In this document: piece by piece, positions 38,710-46,996 of the stretch
Position numbering within the stretch: the first letter of the stretch is position 1
How the letters are laid out: each line of letters begins with the position of its first letter
NCBI GenBank assembly: GCA_025356435.1
Contig: JANXSY010000002.1
Location: 1-53,854 of the forward strand
Direction: 5' to 3'
Source: Isosphaeraceae bacterium
Lineage (GTDB): Bacteria; Planctomycetota; Planctomycetia; Isosphaerales; Isosphaeraceae
DNA length: 53,854 nt
Notes under the pieces: model-generated
The model's input: the letters and a program-made list of their open reading frames with translations, nothing else
Told to the model about the DNA's origin: nothing
Databases searched by the model: none
Translations under genes and position numbers: made by a program

Positions 38710-39081
38710 GACCGGGTAGCTCAGTCGGTAGAGCAACGGACTTCAACGGATCGAAATAGGAGCCTCGCGCGGGAAGAAACCGAACCGCGACGAGTGAATG
38801 CCGCAATATGCTGGGACGCCCTTAGAGCCCGAGCCACCACAACGTCGCCGGTAACGGCAAGCGTGACGGTTTGAAAAGGCTAGGGATTGGGTGATCAGCA
38901 GGCAAGGGACCGGGGGAACTCCGGCCCCAGCCTCAGAGACTAGACGCGGTACGCCTGTGATGGCGGTGGTATAGTCCAGACTTCAACGCTCTGATTCATT
39001 TTACGTCGAATAAGAGCGGTCGGTGAAAACCGATGAGGTAAGTTAATCCGTTGGTCGTGGGTTCGAGCCCCACCCCGGTCA
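38710..39081 (+). tRNA. tRNA-Lys (TTT) interrupted by a group I intron
   Basis: Two exons, 38710-38743 and 39043-39081, join into a normal 73-nt tRNA. Acceptor GACCGGG pairs with CCCGGTC, the D arm is GCTCAGTCGGTAGAGC, anticodon stem ACGGA/TCCGT, T arm GTGGG TTCGAGC CCCAC, discriminator A, no encoded CCA. The spliced anticodon loop is CTTTTAA, giving UUU for lysine, and the body closely resembles other bacterial tRNA-Lys. The intron interrupts the anticodon between its first and second bases, the same place used by the cyanobacterial tRNA-Leu(UAA) intron. The unspliced gene would be missed or called a fragment by a tRNA search that does not allow introns. Confidence 0.92.
38744..39042 (+). 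ncRNA. group I self-splicing intron in tRNA-Lys(UUU)
   Basis: 299 nt, no open reading frame of its own. The 5' exon ends CTT and the intron ends with G (the expected final G). The internal guide GAGCCT (38760-38765) can pair with GGACTT at the exon end, with a U-G pair at the splice site; the cyanobacterial tRNA-Leu intron uses the same guide. P2 is CGCGG/CCGCG near 38768-38789; P4 pairs GCTGGG (38810-38815) with CCCAGC (38926-38931). The core R element TCAGAGACTAGACG (38933-38946) and S element TATAGTCC (38970-38977) form P7, and P8 is CGCC/GGCG (38952-38965). Two GNRA-capped stems occur: GCCG-GTAA-CGGC (38847-38858) and TCGGT-GAAA-ACCGA (39020-39033). P9 is CGCTCT/AGAGCG. Best fits subgroup IC3. 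Confidence 0.9.
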
Positions 39082-39104
39082 CTGCAAGTCTTCCGACAAT
39101 CTTA

Positions 39105-39512
39105 TCAACACGATCCCCTCCTCTTGGCACGCTTCGGCGTGGCTAGAGGAGGGTTTGTTGCTGATTGGAGCAGCCGGCCCAGCCGTTGGCTCGCGGCACC
39201 TGGATGGTTGGCAAGTTCAGCCATCTCTGCGAAGCTGAGTTGAGGATCGGGAAACGGCAGCTGGCCCCTCGCCGTCTCCGGGGTCGTCTTCAGAATATAG
39301 GATTGATCGACTCGCTGGATCTTGATGGCGCACCGCCTGAGAAGGTCCAACTCTCGATAGAACGTCCTCAAACCGATTCCGAGCATCTCCAGAATTGCAT
39401 TGCGATCTCGTGGGCTGTCCATCAGTAGAGTTACAAGCTGATAGAGCCGAGATGACCTGCCGAGGCTAATATTCATGGCGTGACGTCGCCGGTCCAGGGG
39501 AGCTTTTGACAT
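39105..39512 (-). CDS. small HTH (type 11) DNA-binding protein
   Basis: 135 aa. A winged HTH of the HTH_11 type is visible: SSRLYQLVTLLMDSPRDRNA, then ILEMLGIGLRTFYRELDLLR, as in the N-terminus of WYL-domain regulators, but no WYL domain follows; the tail is short and basic. ATG 39512 has GGGAG upstream at about 12 nt; ATG 39476 is an alternative. An inverted repeat at 39559-39583 just upstream could be its operator. Divergent from the surface protein gene. Confidence 0.7.
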   Translation of the reverse strand: MSKAPLDRRRHAMNISLGRSSRLYQLVTLLMDSPRDRNAILEMLGIGLRTFYRELDLLRRCAIKIQRVDQSYILKTTPETARGQLPFPDPQLSFAEMAELANHPGAASQRLGRLLQSATNPPLATPKRAKRRGSC

Positions 39513-39558
39513 GGGGAAACTCCCTACCGTTCAATGTTCAGTGCATCCATGATTGCAA

Positions 39559-39583
39559 CGATTCATTTGGTCGTACCAATCGT
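39559..39583. promoter_or_regulatory. inverted-repeat candidate operator upstream of the HTH gene
   Basis: ACGATT (39559-39564) and AATCGT (39578-39583) flank TTGGT CGT ACCAA (39567-39579), a nested palindrome of the size a winged-HTH dimer would use. It lies 47-71 nt upstream of the HTH gene start, and roughly 225 nt upstream of the surface protein gene. Supported only by symmetry and position. Confidence 0.35.
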
Positions 39584-39806
39584 ACCGTTTCTAACGATTG
39601 ATTCAAGTCTGCGGGGCACAGTACCGAAAGTAAAGATTGGTTATAACATCGATCCTGGTTGTTGCCCAAATCGTATCGCTCCGACCGGTGGTGAGCGGCG
39701 ATGGGTGGCGTCAAGAGGTCGGACTGGGAGGCTCGGGTTCGTCTCGGGCTCTCCGCGGTGAGGTGGATTTCGGCGGGCCGATGCCAGGCCCCGGGAGCTA
39801 GGTTCC

Positions 39807-41318
39807 ATGGCGATGCGAAAACACCCCATGCGGTTCCGGGCGATTCGGCCCTCGACGGAAACCCTGGAGGGGCGAAATTTGCTTTCCGGGATCGTCTCGG
39901 GAGTCAACACTGCGGGGGATGCCTGGACCCTCAAATTGGTGGGACCGGGCACAATTCACGTTATCAAGCAGCCGGACACGACGGGTACATCGACCGACCT
40001 GACGGCTCGGACCGAGATCCAGTCGATTATGGTGGGTGGGACAGACCCGTTGCACACACGCCTGGTCGGCACAGTTAAGCCGTCGGGTAAGGGAGACGGA
40101 CGGGTCTTCTTCGAAACCTTTACCGAAATCCAGAACCGTCGAGAGAACGGCGCGGGCGGAAACGGTTTGCTTTCGATCGACATGCCAAACTTTTGGCTGG
40201 GCTTGACCGCTGCAACCGCGCCCACGACGGCGGGCGGTGCCCCCGCGATCAATATTCCCGACGGGACGAGCACTCTTCGATTCGGCGGCGTCGACACGAC
40301 GGCATTCTTCGGGACCGACTCAACCAAATCGCTCGCAAATAACGGCCTCAGCGATGAGTTACGCGTGAATCTCGGTATTCCGCAATACGGCGGCACGCGA
40401 GTCATCATTGACCGTTCGATCTCGAACGCGGCTGCCGGCAAACCCTCGGCCACCGGAGCACCCGGAACTCCCACGCAAGACGGAGTGATCTTCTCCGTCG
40501 CCGGTCGACTTGGGATCTTCCAGGCGAATTCGATCGTGGGGAACACTCAGTTCTCCCCCGGATTCTTCCCGATGACTGGCGGGACGATCGTCGCGTCGAA
40601 TCCCGACCAGTCGTCCGGCACGACAGGCCAGATCGGCGAAATTCGGGTTGGGGCAAACGCGACCAATTTCGAGGTCGTTACCAATGACAAGATCCACCAG
40701 TTGTTCATCGGCGGCGAGACGAATACCGTCTCGATCCTCGCGCCAAATGGTTCACGCAACCTCTTGTTTGGCAAGGGCATGGATACGACCCAAATCCTCA
40801 CCCACACCATCGAGAATCTTGAAGCGAATCGAGGGGCGTTGAACTCGAAGGTGATCTCCGACCGTCAGATCGGCAACATCCAATTCGGCGGCGACGTGGT
40901 GAATACCACGATCCTGGCAGGCTACGATCAGCAGCTATCCGCCCTCTACTCGAACCCGTCCTCGCCGCCAACTGCAACGGCCCAGCCGGGCGGTCAGATC
41001 CGGGCGACGATCGCGGGGAATGTGATCAACTCCGTCTTCGCTGCCTCCGTGATGCCCGATCCCAACGGCTCGTTCGGCACGCCTGACTCCTTTGCCCTTC
41101 CCATCGGGACGATCAAAGCTCGGGTCGAAGGCACGATCAGCAATCCTATAGCGACTCCCGACAACCCGACGACGGCCTTCTATGCTCAGAAGGTGATCGT
41201 CACGAAGGGGCCGGTCGCCCCGCCGAATGTCCCAGAAGCTCCGTTCCCCGGGCCGCTCACACCGAGGTCTCTGCCGGGCATCCCCCACCCGTATGTCAAC
41301 TTCTACAAGAAGAAGTAA
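39807..41318 (+). CDS. planctomycete surface protein with LEPR-xLL type motif
   Basis: 503 aa. Begins with a basic stretch and the motif RPSTETLEGRNLLSG (14-28), the planctomycete N-terminal sorting-type signal also seen in the truncated gene at the left edge. The rest is Gly/Asn/Thr-rich with short beta repeats (IGEIRVGANATNFEVV, HQLFIGGETNTVSILAP and IGNIQFGGDVVNTTILAG), suggesting a beta-helix or beta-solenoid. It ends in a Pro-rich tail and KKK. No catalytic motif. Likely exposed at the cell surface. A strong bidirectional terminator follows. Confidence 0.8.
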   Translation: MAMRKHPMRFRAIRPSTETLEGRNLLSGIVSGVNTAGDAWTLKLVGPGTIHVIKQPDTTGTSTDLTARTEIQSIMVGGTDPLHTRLVGTVKPSGKGDGRVFFETFTEIQNRRENGAGGNGLLSIDMPNFWLGLTAATAPTTAGGAPAINIPDGTSTLRFGGVDTTAFFGTDSTKSLANNGLSDELRVNLGIPQYGGTRVIIDRSISNAAAGKPSATGAPGTPTQDGVIFSVAGRLGIFQANSIVGNTQFSPGFFPMTGGTIVASNPDQSSGTTGQIGEIRVGANATNFEVVTNDKIHQLFIGGETNTVSILAPNGSRNLLFGKGMDTTQILTHTIENLEANRGALNSKVISDRQIGNIQFGGDVVNTTILAGYDQQLSALYSNPSSPPTATAQPGGQIRATIAGNVINSVFAASVMPDPNGSFGTPDSFALPIGTIKARVEGTISNPIATPDNPTTAFYAQKVIVTKGPVAPPNVPEAPFPGPLTPRSLPGIPHPYVNFYKKK

Positions 41319-41341
41319 GTCCAACCAGATCATGGAAACCG

Positions 41342-41374
41342 AACGAGGCCCCGGAGCAGCTCCGGGGCCTCGTT
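41342..41374. terminator. bidirectional terminator between the surface protein gene and purD
   Basis: Perfect 15-bp stem, AACGAGGCCCCGGAG (41342-41356) and CTCCGGGGCCTCGTT (41360-41374), 3-nt loop CAG, between convergent genes. Confidence 0.85.
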
Positions 41375-41400
41375 GCATGGAAGTGATTTCGATCACTCGA

Positions 41401-42927
41401 TTATACCGGGACTTTGCTCGCAGCGGTCTGGATCGCCCGATCGGCGATGTCTCGCCGATACCAACTCCCCGTAAATCGAATCGACGCGGCAGCCTCATAG
41501 GCCCTCGCCTTCGCCTCGACGAACGTATCACCAAGCGCGGTGACGTTCAAGACCCGGCCTCCATCGGTCACGGCCCGGTCGTCACGCCCAAGGGAGGGGT
41601 CAGTCCGGAGCGTCGTCCCGGCGTGGAAGACCTTGACGTCTTTCATCGCGTTGGCTTCTTCGAGATTATTAATGACCCGTCCGCGCTCGTACGGGCCAGG
41701 ATAGCCCTCAGACGCCATGACGACTGTGACAGCCGGTCGCTTGTCCCACTTGAGTTCGATCTCGTCCAGTCGCTCGTCCACGACGGCCTCAAGGGCGTCG
41801 AAAAGGTCGCTCTGGAGCCGCATCAGCACGGCCTGACATTCGGGGTCGCCGAAACGGACATTGAATTCGAGAACCTTTGGCCCCTGATTGGTGAGCATGA
41901 TGCCCGCGTAGAGCACGCCCCGGTATGGCCTCCTCGCCCGTTTCAAGGCGTGGACGACCGGGACTAAAATCTCGCTCTCAACCTGAGCCATCAGCTCGGG
42001 CGTAACGATCTCGGCTGGCGAATAGGCACCCATGCCGCCGGTATTTGGGCCTTTGTCGAAATCGAAAGCCCGCTTGTGATCCTGGCTCGTTTCGAGCGTG
42101 ACGATCGTCCGTCCGTCGGTGAACGCGAGGATCGACGTTTCCTGCCCATCAAGCCGTTCCTCGATAATGAGGCGATCCCCGGCCTTGCCGAAAATCCGCC
42201 TGACCATCACCTTGTCGATCGCGGCCAGGGCCTCTTTGATATTGTCGCAGACATAGACGCCTTTGCCCGACGCCAGGCCATCGGCCTTGAGGACGAGCCC
42301 GACCGGCCGTTCGAGGACGTAGTCTTTGGCCTCAGCGGCCGTAGCAAACCCGACCCGGACCCCCCTCTCTTCGACCTCGACCGTGACATTCGGCGAGAGC
42401 ATTTCTCGCGGGTCCATGATCCGGTCGATCGCTTCCATCGCTTCGGAAGCCGTCCGGCAAAGCAAGGGATGACGGAGCGTCGACCTTCCTTTGGATCGGA
42501 TCAGCAGCGAAACGTCACGCGAGAGGACGTAATGCTCGGCGTCGGGTGCCGAGCGAAACAGTCGATAGTCGGCGGTGGGGATGCCGGCCTGTCTCATCAG
42601 TTCCTTGGCGAAGACTTTCGACCCTTCGAGTTCGGCCGCGTCGCGACGGGGGCCGAAAACACGAAGTCCCTCTTTCATGAACGCATCGACGATGCCGAGG
42701 GTAAGCGGTTCTTCCGGGCCGACGACCGTCAGGTCGATTCCTTCGCGTTTTGCGAACTGGATCAGGCCGCGAGTGTCGTTCATCTCGATCTGGACGTTTT
42801 GAATCCCGTCGAAATGAGTTCCAGCATTCCCCGGGGCGCAGTACACCTCGCGAACGCGCTTCGATTGCTTGAGCTTCCAACAGAGGGCGTGCTCACGCCC
42901 ACCCTTCCCGATAACGAGAACTTTCAA
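41401..42927 (-). CDS. purD: phosphoribosylamine-glycine ligase with duplicated ATP-grasp subdomain
   Basis: 508 aa against about 430 for the usual PurD. MKVLVIGKGGREHALCWKLK, VVGPEEPLTLGIVDAF, GLVLKADGLASGKGV, FNVRFGDPECQAVLMRL and the C-terminal barrel are all normal. Between the N domain and the ATP-binding site there is an extra block: residues about 129-197 (HYVLSRDVSLLIRSKG, then CRTASEAMEAIDRIMD and VTVEVEERG) align with the real subdomain at about 199-271 (DYVLERPVGLVLKADG, then CDNIKEALAAIDKVMV and DRLIIEERL). The first copy has lost the glycine-rich ATP loop. Second step of purine synthesis: ligates glycine to phosphoribosylamine. Confidence 0.95.
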   Translation of the reverse strand: MKVLVIGKGGREHALCWKLKQSKRVREVYCAPGNAGTHFDGIQNVQIEMNDTRGLIQFAKREGIDLTVVGPEEPLTLGIVDAFMKEGLRVFGPRRDAAELEGSKVFAKELMRQAGIPTADYRLFRSAPDAEHYVLSRDVSLLIRSKGRSTLRHPLLCRTASEAMEAIDRIMDPREMLSPNVTVEVEERGVRVGFATAAEAKDYVLERPVGLVLKADGLASGKGVYVCDNIKEALAAIDKVMVRRIFGKAGDRLIIEERLDGQETSILAFTDGRTIVTLETSQDHKRAFDFDKGPNTGGMGAYSPAEIVTPELMAQVESEILVPVVHALKRARRPYRGVLYAGIMLTNQGPKVLEFNVRFGDPECQAVLMRLQSDLFDALEAVVDERLDEIELKWDKRPAVTVVMASEGYPGPYERGRVINNLEEANAMKDVKVFHAGTTLRTDPSLGRDDRAVTDGGRVLNVTALGDTFVEAKARAYEAAASIRFTGSWYRRDIADRAIQTAASKVPV

Positions 42928-43194
42928 CAGACAACCTCGCGAAGTGGCGGCGGCAGACGGAGAATCGGAGAGGAATGCACCGACCGTATTCTAATAGACT
43001 CGCGGACTCGATGGACAGTGCGAAGCCCGCCGATCGGCCGCCGACGATGGCACATTGCGTTCGACAACGGTATCCTGAAGCCGTTGCTGCTTGGACGAAT
43101 TCGCGAACCCGAATCGACCGAGACTCTTCGATAACAAGTTCAAATTCAGGTTGATGGTAGTCGATTTGTCCGCCATCCGGGAGAGGATCGAGCC

Positions 43195-44211
43195 GTGAAG
43201 AGCGTTGCCGTAGTTGGGGCGAGCGGGGCCGTGGGAGAAGTGATGATCCGCCTGTTGGAGGAGCGAAACTTCCCTGTCGGTAAGATCAGGTTTCTCGCCT
43301 CAGAGCGGAGCGTGGGCAAAACCGTGACCTTTCAGGGCGAGTCCCACCCCTTCGAGCGGTTGACGGCCGACGCCTTCAAGGGAGTCGACATCGTCTTGTC
43401 GAGCACCCCAGCGTCGATCTCTCGCGAATTCAGCCCGATCGCGGCCAAGGCGGGGGCGGTCGTCGTCGACAATTCGAGTGCCTGGAGGATGGACCCCGAG
43501 GTGCCGCTCGTCGTGCCCGAAGTCAATAAACACCATATCGTTCGCCACAAAGGGATCATCGCCAACCCGAACTGTTCGACCATCCAGATGGTCGTCGCGC
43601 TCAAGCCGCTCCATGATGCCTTCACGATAAAGCGAGTGATCGTCTCCACCTATCAGTCGGTCTCAGGGGCCGGCCAGAGCGGCATTGGCGAACTTTGGGC
43701 GCAGACTGAGGCCCGCGTCAACGGGCGAGCCGCACCCGCACCGTCGAAGTTCGCCTACCCGATCGCGTTCAATTGCGTGCCCCAGATCGATGACTTTCTC
43801 CCCTCCGGTTACACCAAGGAGGAGATGAAGATGGTCCTTGAGACTCGCAAGATCATGGACGACGACTCGATCGACGTCTGCCCGACCTGCGTGCGTGTCC
43901 CCGTCTTGCACAGCCATAGCGAGTCGATTTTGGTCGAGACCGAACGTCCGATCACCCCTGAGGCTGCGCGTGCCGTCTGGGCGAATGCGCCCGGATTGAA
44001 AGTCGTTGACGACCCAGCCAACCAGAAATATCCCTTGCCCGATGAGGCGAAGGACACCGACGATGTTTTCGTCGGGCGGATTCGCCAGGACCTCGCGCGG
44101 CCGAATGCCCTGCTCTTCTGGTGCGTCAGCGACAATCTCCGCAAAGGGGCAGCCTTGAACGCTGTGCAGATTGCTGAAGAACTTCTCAAACTCCTTCCCA
44201 TCGGTGCCTGA
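43195..44211 (+). CDS. asd: aspartate-semialdehyde dehydrogenase
   Basis: 338 aa from GTG 43195, with GGGAGAGG about 8 nt upstream. NADP-binding VAVVGASGAVGEVMI, catalytic Cys in ANPNCSTIQMV, and TYQSVSGAGQSGIGEL; active-site His region RVPVLHSHSES. Makes aspartate semialdehyde for lysine/diaminopimelate, threonine and methionine. truA starts 10 nt after its stop. Confidence 0.96.
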   Translation: MKSVAVVGASGAVGEVMIRLLEERNFPVGKIRFLASERSVGKTVTFQGESHPFERLTADAFKGVDIVLSSTPASISREFSPIAAKAGAVVVDNSSAWRMDPEVPLVVPEVNKHHIVRHKGIIANPNCSTIQMVVALKPLHDAFTIKRVIVSTYQSVSGAGQSGIGELWAQTEARVNGRAAPAPSKFAYPIAFNCVPQIDDFLPSGYTKEEMKMVLETRKIMDDDSIDVCPTCVRVPVLHSHSESILVETERPITPEAARAVWANAPGLKVVDDPANQKYPLPDEAKDTDDVFVGRIRQDLARPNALLFWCVSDNLRKGAALNAVQIAEELLKLLPIGA

Positions 44212-44221
44212 CCCGTCGACA

Positions 44222-44968
44222 ATGCGTAACATCAAGCTCCTCCTCAGTTATGACGGCACCGATTTTTCGGGATGGCAGCGTCAGCGCGACCGGCGGACCG
44301 TGCAGCAAGAGCTCGAAGAGGCGATCGGCCGGCTGACCGGGACGATCCCCTCTTCCAATGCTAGCGGACGGACCGACGCGGGCGTACACGCACTCGGCCA
44401 GGTTGTCCATTTCTTCACCGCGTCGCTTCATCGTCCAGAAGTCTTCGTCAAGGCCCTTAACGCGATCTTGACGCCCGACGTCAGGATTCACGGGGCCTGG
44501 GACGTCCCCCAATCGTTTCATTGCACTCTCGACGCTAAAACGAAGCTCTACCGGTACGTGATAGACAACGGCCCAGTGGCTGACCCCTTTCGGCTCCGCT
44601 ACGCCGACCACATCCATCAGCGTCTCGACACCGACGCCATGCATCGCGCCGCCCACGCACTCAAGGGGCGGCACGACTTTCACAGTTTTGAGACCAACTG
44701 GCCGAATCGTACCAGCAGCGTGCGAACCATCACGTCGATCGGGGTGATGCGAACGGATGACAACGTCGCCATTGAAGTTGAGGCCGACGGGTTTCTCTAT
44801 AATATGGTTCGTTCCATCACCGGGACGCTCGTGATGGTCGGCTTGGGCCGTCGTCCCGAAGGCTGGGTGGCTGAGGCTTTGGCGGCCGAGGATCGGTCGG
44901 CGGCTGGTCCAACCGCGCCGCCGCAAGGCTTGTTTCTCGTGCGGGTCTGTTATGAGATCTCTCCTTAA
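44222..44968 (+). CDS. truA: tRNA pseudouridine(38-40) synthase
   Basis: 248 aa from ATG 44222 (MRNIKLLLSYDGTDFSGWQ); the frame extends upstream into asd but those residues are not TruA-like. Catalytic Asp in SGRTDAGVHALGQV, then KLYRYVI with the conserved Tyr, and FLYNMVRSITGTLVMVG near the C-terminus. Modifies U38-U40 in the anticodon arm of many tRNAs. Probably co-transcribed with asd (10-nt gap). Confidence 0.96.
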   Translation: MRNIKLLLSYDGTDFSGWQRQRDRRTVQQELEEAIGRLTGTIPSSNASGRTDAGVHALGQVVHFFTASLHRPEVFVKALNAILTPDVRIHGAWDVPQSFHCTLDAKTKLYRYVIDNGPVADPFRLRYADHIHQRLDTDAMHRAAHALKGRHDFHSFETNWPNRTSSVRTITSIGVMRTDDNVAIEVEADGFLYNMVRSITGTLVMVGLGRRPEGWVAEALAAEDRSAAGPTAPPQGLFLVRVCYEISP

Positions 44969-45055
44969 GCTTTCCGTTCGCAATTTATTGACTGCAGCGT
45001 CTGCGGGCGCATGGTAAGATAGATAACAATCTCAACTCTAATTGGAGTCTTCTCT

Positions 45056-45826
45056 GTGAAGGTTACGGTCGTCCCCTCCTCAGTGTCCGCGGTGGGGTTC
45101 GGGAGCGACCAGTTCCTGATCTCCTACCTGATCAACGACTCCGTCGCGATCGACGCCGGTTGCCTCGGATTCTTCGGCACAGCGCTCGAACAGTCACGAG
45201 TGAGACACGTCTTTATCTCGCACACGCACATCGATCACGTCGCATCACTGCCGATTTTTCTAGAGAACTGTTTCGACGGTCGGGCTGATTGCGTCAAGCT
45301 TTACGCCAGTCAGAACGTCATAGATTGTCTCCACCAGGACATGTTCAACGGCCGGATTTGGCCCGATTTCATCGCGATGTCCTCCCCTGCAACTCCCTTC
45401 GTTGAAATCGTGCCGATCGTGTCGGGCCAGGTGCTCAACATTGACGGCCTCACGATCAGCGTTGTGAGCGTCGACCACCTTGTGCCGACACTCGGATTCG
45501 TGATCGATGACGGCAAATCAACTGTTGTGATTCCCTCCGACACAGGACCGACGGACGAAATCTGGCGGGTTGCCAGTTCCAAGCCGAACCTCAAGGCTGT
45601 GATCCTCGAAGCCGCTTTCCCAGACCGAATGGACGGGCTGGCGAAGATCTCGAAGCATCTGACCCCCGCGACATTTGGGGCCGAAACCGCCAAATTGCCG
45701 CGTGATGTCACCATGCTCGCAGTTCATATCAAATCGCGATTCCGCAACGAGGTCGTCGCCGAACTCCAAGCGCTTGGGCTATCCAATCTGATCATCGGCG
45801 AATTCGGCAAAGTTTACGAATTCTGA
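45056..45826 (+). CDS. metallo-beta-lactamase-fold hydrolase, class II cyclic-nucleotide phosphodiesterase-like
   Basis: 256 aa from GTG 45056, GGAG about 9 nt upstream. The zinc motif HVFISHTHIDHVASLP fits the class II PDE signature, followed by VVSVDHLVPTLGFVI, VVIPSDTGPTDEIW and the C-terminal AVHIKSRF. The overall order matches the PDEase II family (CpdP, yeast Pde1), which hydrolyses 3',5'-cyclic nucleotides; other small-substrate MBL enzymes are possible. With the FHA-GAF-cyclase at the left of the window it could balance a cyclic-nucleotide signal, though the genes are 40 kb apart. Confidence 0.75.
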   Translation: MKVTVVPSSVSAVGFGSDQFLISYLINDSVAIDAGCLGFFGTALEQSRVRHVFISHTHIDHVASLPIFLENCFDGRADCVKLYASQNVIDCLHQDMFNGRIWPDFIAMSSPATPFVEIVPIVSGQVLNIDGLTISVVSVDHLVPTLGFVIDDGKSTVVIPSDTGPTDEIWRVASSKPNLKAVILEAAFPDRMDGLAKISKHLTPATFGAETAKLPRDVTMLAVHIKSRFRNEVVAELQALGLSNLIIGEFGKVYEF

Positions 45827-45891
45827 GATCGCGTTGAGAAGCCGGGAGATTGTGTCGCTCTCAGTTGGGTGGCCCAGTCCACCTGCGCTGT

Positions 45892-46686
45892 CTATAGAAT
45901 CAACGCGGCGGAGTCACGGTCAAGGTGAAGCACCGCCCCGGGATGTCGGCGAAGCGCCGTCGCGGGGCATGACTCCGAGATTGGATCGCGGAGGGTAGCT
46001 CGTACGGCCTCGGCCTTGAGCGGGCCGGGGACGCAGAGTGACACGAATGGTGCTGAGAGCAACGCGGTGATCGTTAGTGTATAGGCATGAGTGGGCACAT
46101 CGTCGATTGCTGCGAAGCAGCCGTCGTGAACTTGCTGGATTCGGCACGCATGGTCGAGCCGGACTGGTTTCACTTTGACCGGATCGAGAAAATCGGCGAC
46201 CGGGGGGTCGTTAAAGGCAAGATGGCCGTTCTCGCCGATCCCGGCGCAGACGATGTCCGGCGGTGCCGCGAGCAACAGCGACTCATACAGAAGGCATGTT
46301 GCGAGTGGTTTCTTGACATCCTCTCCGGGAATCAGCCGCAGTCGATCGACCGTTAATCCGACACGGTCGAAGAGGTGCTCGCGAAGATATCGGCGAAATG
46401 ACGCGGGGTGATCGGCCCTCAGTCCCAGATACTCGTCCATGTGGAAGGCGAAAACCGTCGACCAATCGACGATACCTTGCTCGCCGAGGGCTTCGAGAAA
46501 CTCATTCTGGCTTGGGGCCGCAGCAAAAATTATATTTGCGCGGCCATTCTTGGTCTGCCTCGCTGCGATCTCTCGAACGACTCCGGCCGCAGCAGCCCGC
46601 CCGAGCGAGCGACGCGAGTCATGGACGACGACGCGCAGAGATTCGACGCTGAACTCGGAAATGGGTGTTGGGTCGGGTGAATTCAT
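45892..46686 (-). CDS. nagB: glucosamine-6-phosphate deaminase
   Basis: 264 aa. NagB motifs: FAAAPSQNEFLEAL, VFAFHMDEYLGL with the catalytic Asp, and CAGIGENGHLAFNDPP. Converts glucosamine 6-phosphate to fructose 6-phosphate and ammonia, recycling amino sugars, which fits the amidase encoded at 16.8 kb. No nagA is beside it. 6-Phosphogluconolactonase is a related fold, but the motifs fit NagB better. Confidence 0.9.
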   Translation of the reverse strand: MNSPDPTPISEFSVESLRVVVHDSRRSLGRAAAAGVVREIAARQTKNGRANIIFAAAPSQNEFLEALGEQGIVDWSTVFAFHMDEYLGLRADHPASFRRYLREHLFDRVGLTVDRLRLIPGEDVKKPLATCLLYESLLLAAPPDIVCAGIGENGHLAFNDPPVADFLDPVKVKPVRLDHACRIQQVHDGCFAAIDDVPTHAYTLTITALLSAPFVSLCVPGPLKAEAVRATLRDPISESCPATALRRHPGAVLHLDRDSAALIL

Positions 46687-46777
46687 CGTCGGGGCTCCTC
46701 ATCGTTCAAGGAGCCCCAGATTAGCGGGCGGATCGTGGCGGGACAAGTGGCGGAATCGATGCGACGTTTGCAGCAGT

Positions 46778-46996
46778 TCAGGCTGAGACCGCGTAAGATG
46801 CTTTCCCGCTCGAGACCGATGACGTCTCTTGGAGGCGTTCGCACAGGCGACGGCATTCAGTAAGATCAACGAGCAGCGACTCGGTGAGGTACGACGAAGC
46901 GGGTCCATCGGCCGTCCACTCAAGTTGGTCGTGACAGCGGTTCATGTGTTCGAGCAGATCTTTAATCCACAACAGGGTCGTACGCCGATTTCTCAC
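46778..46996 (-). CDS. small hypothetical protein with ideal ribosome site
   Basis: 72 aa from GTG 46996: AGGAGG (47009-47004) lies exactly 7 nt upstream, which decides this start over the longer frame to 47095. The sequence is helical and charged (TLLWIKDLLEHMNRCHDQL, then LTESLLVDLTECRRLCERLQ), with three Cys and no recognised domain. It could be a small coiled-coil or a regulatory protein. Confidence 0.6.
   Translation of the reverse strand: MRNRRTTLLWIKDLLEHMNRCHDQLEWTADGPASSYLTESLLVDLTECRRLCERLQETSSVSSGKASYAVSA

Noticed and set aside
38508-38874. Two short plus-strand open frames across the tRNA-Lys and its intron
   Set aside because: They run through a tRNA exon and intron core elements, and show no protein character.
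42076-43134. 352-residue plus-strand open frame opposite purD
   Set aside because: Antisense shadow of purD extended into the purD-asd intergenic region.
44186-44983. 265-residue minus-strand open frame over truA
   Set aside because: Antisense shadow; truA has all catalytic motifs.
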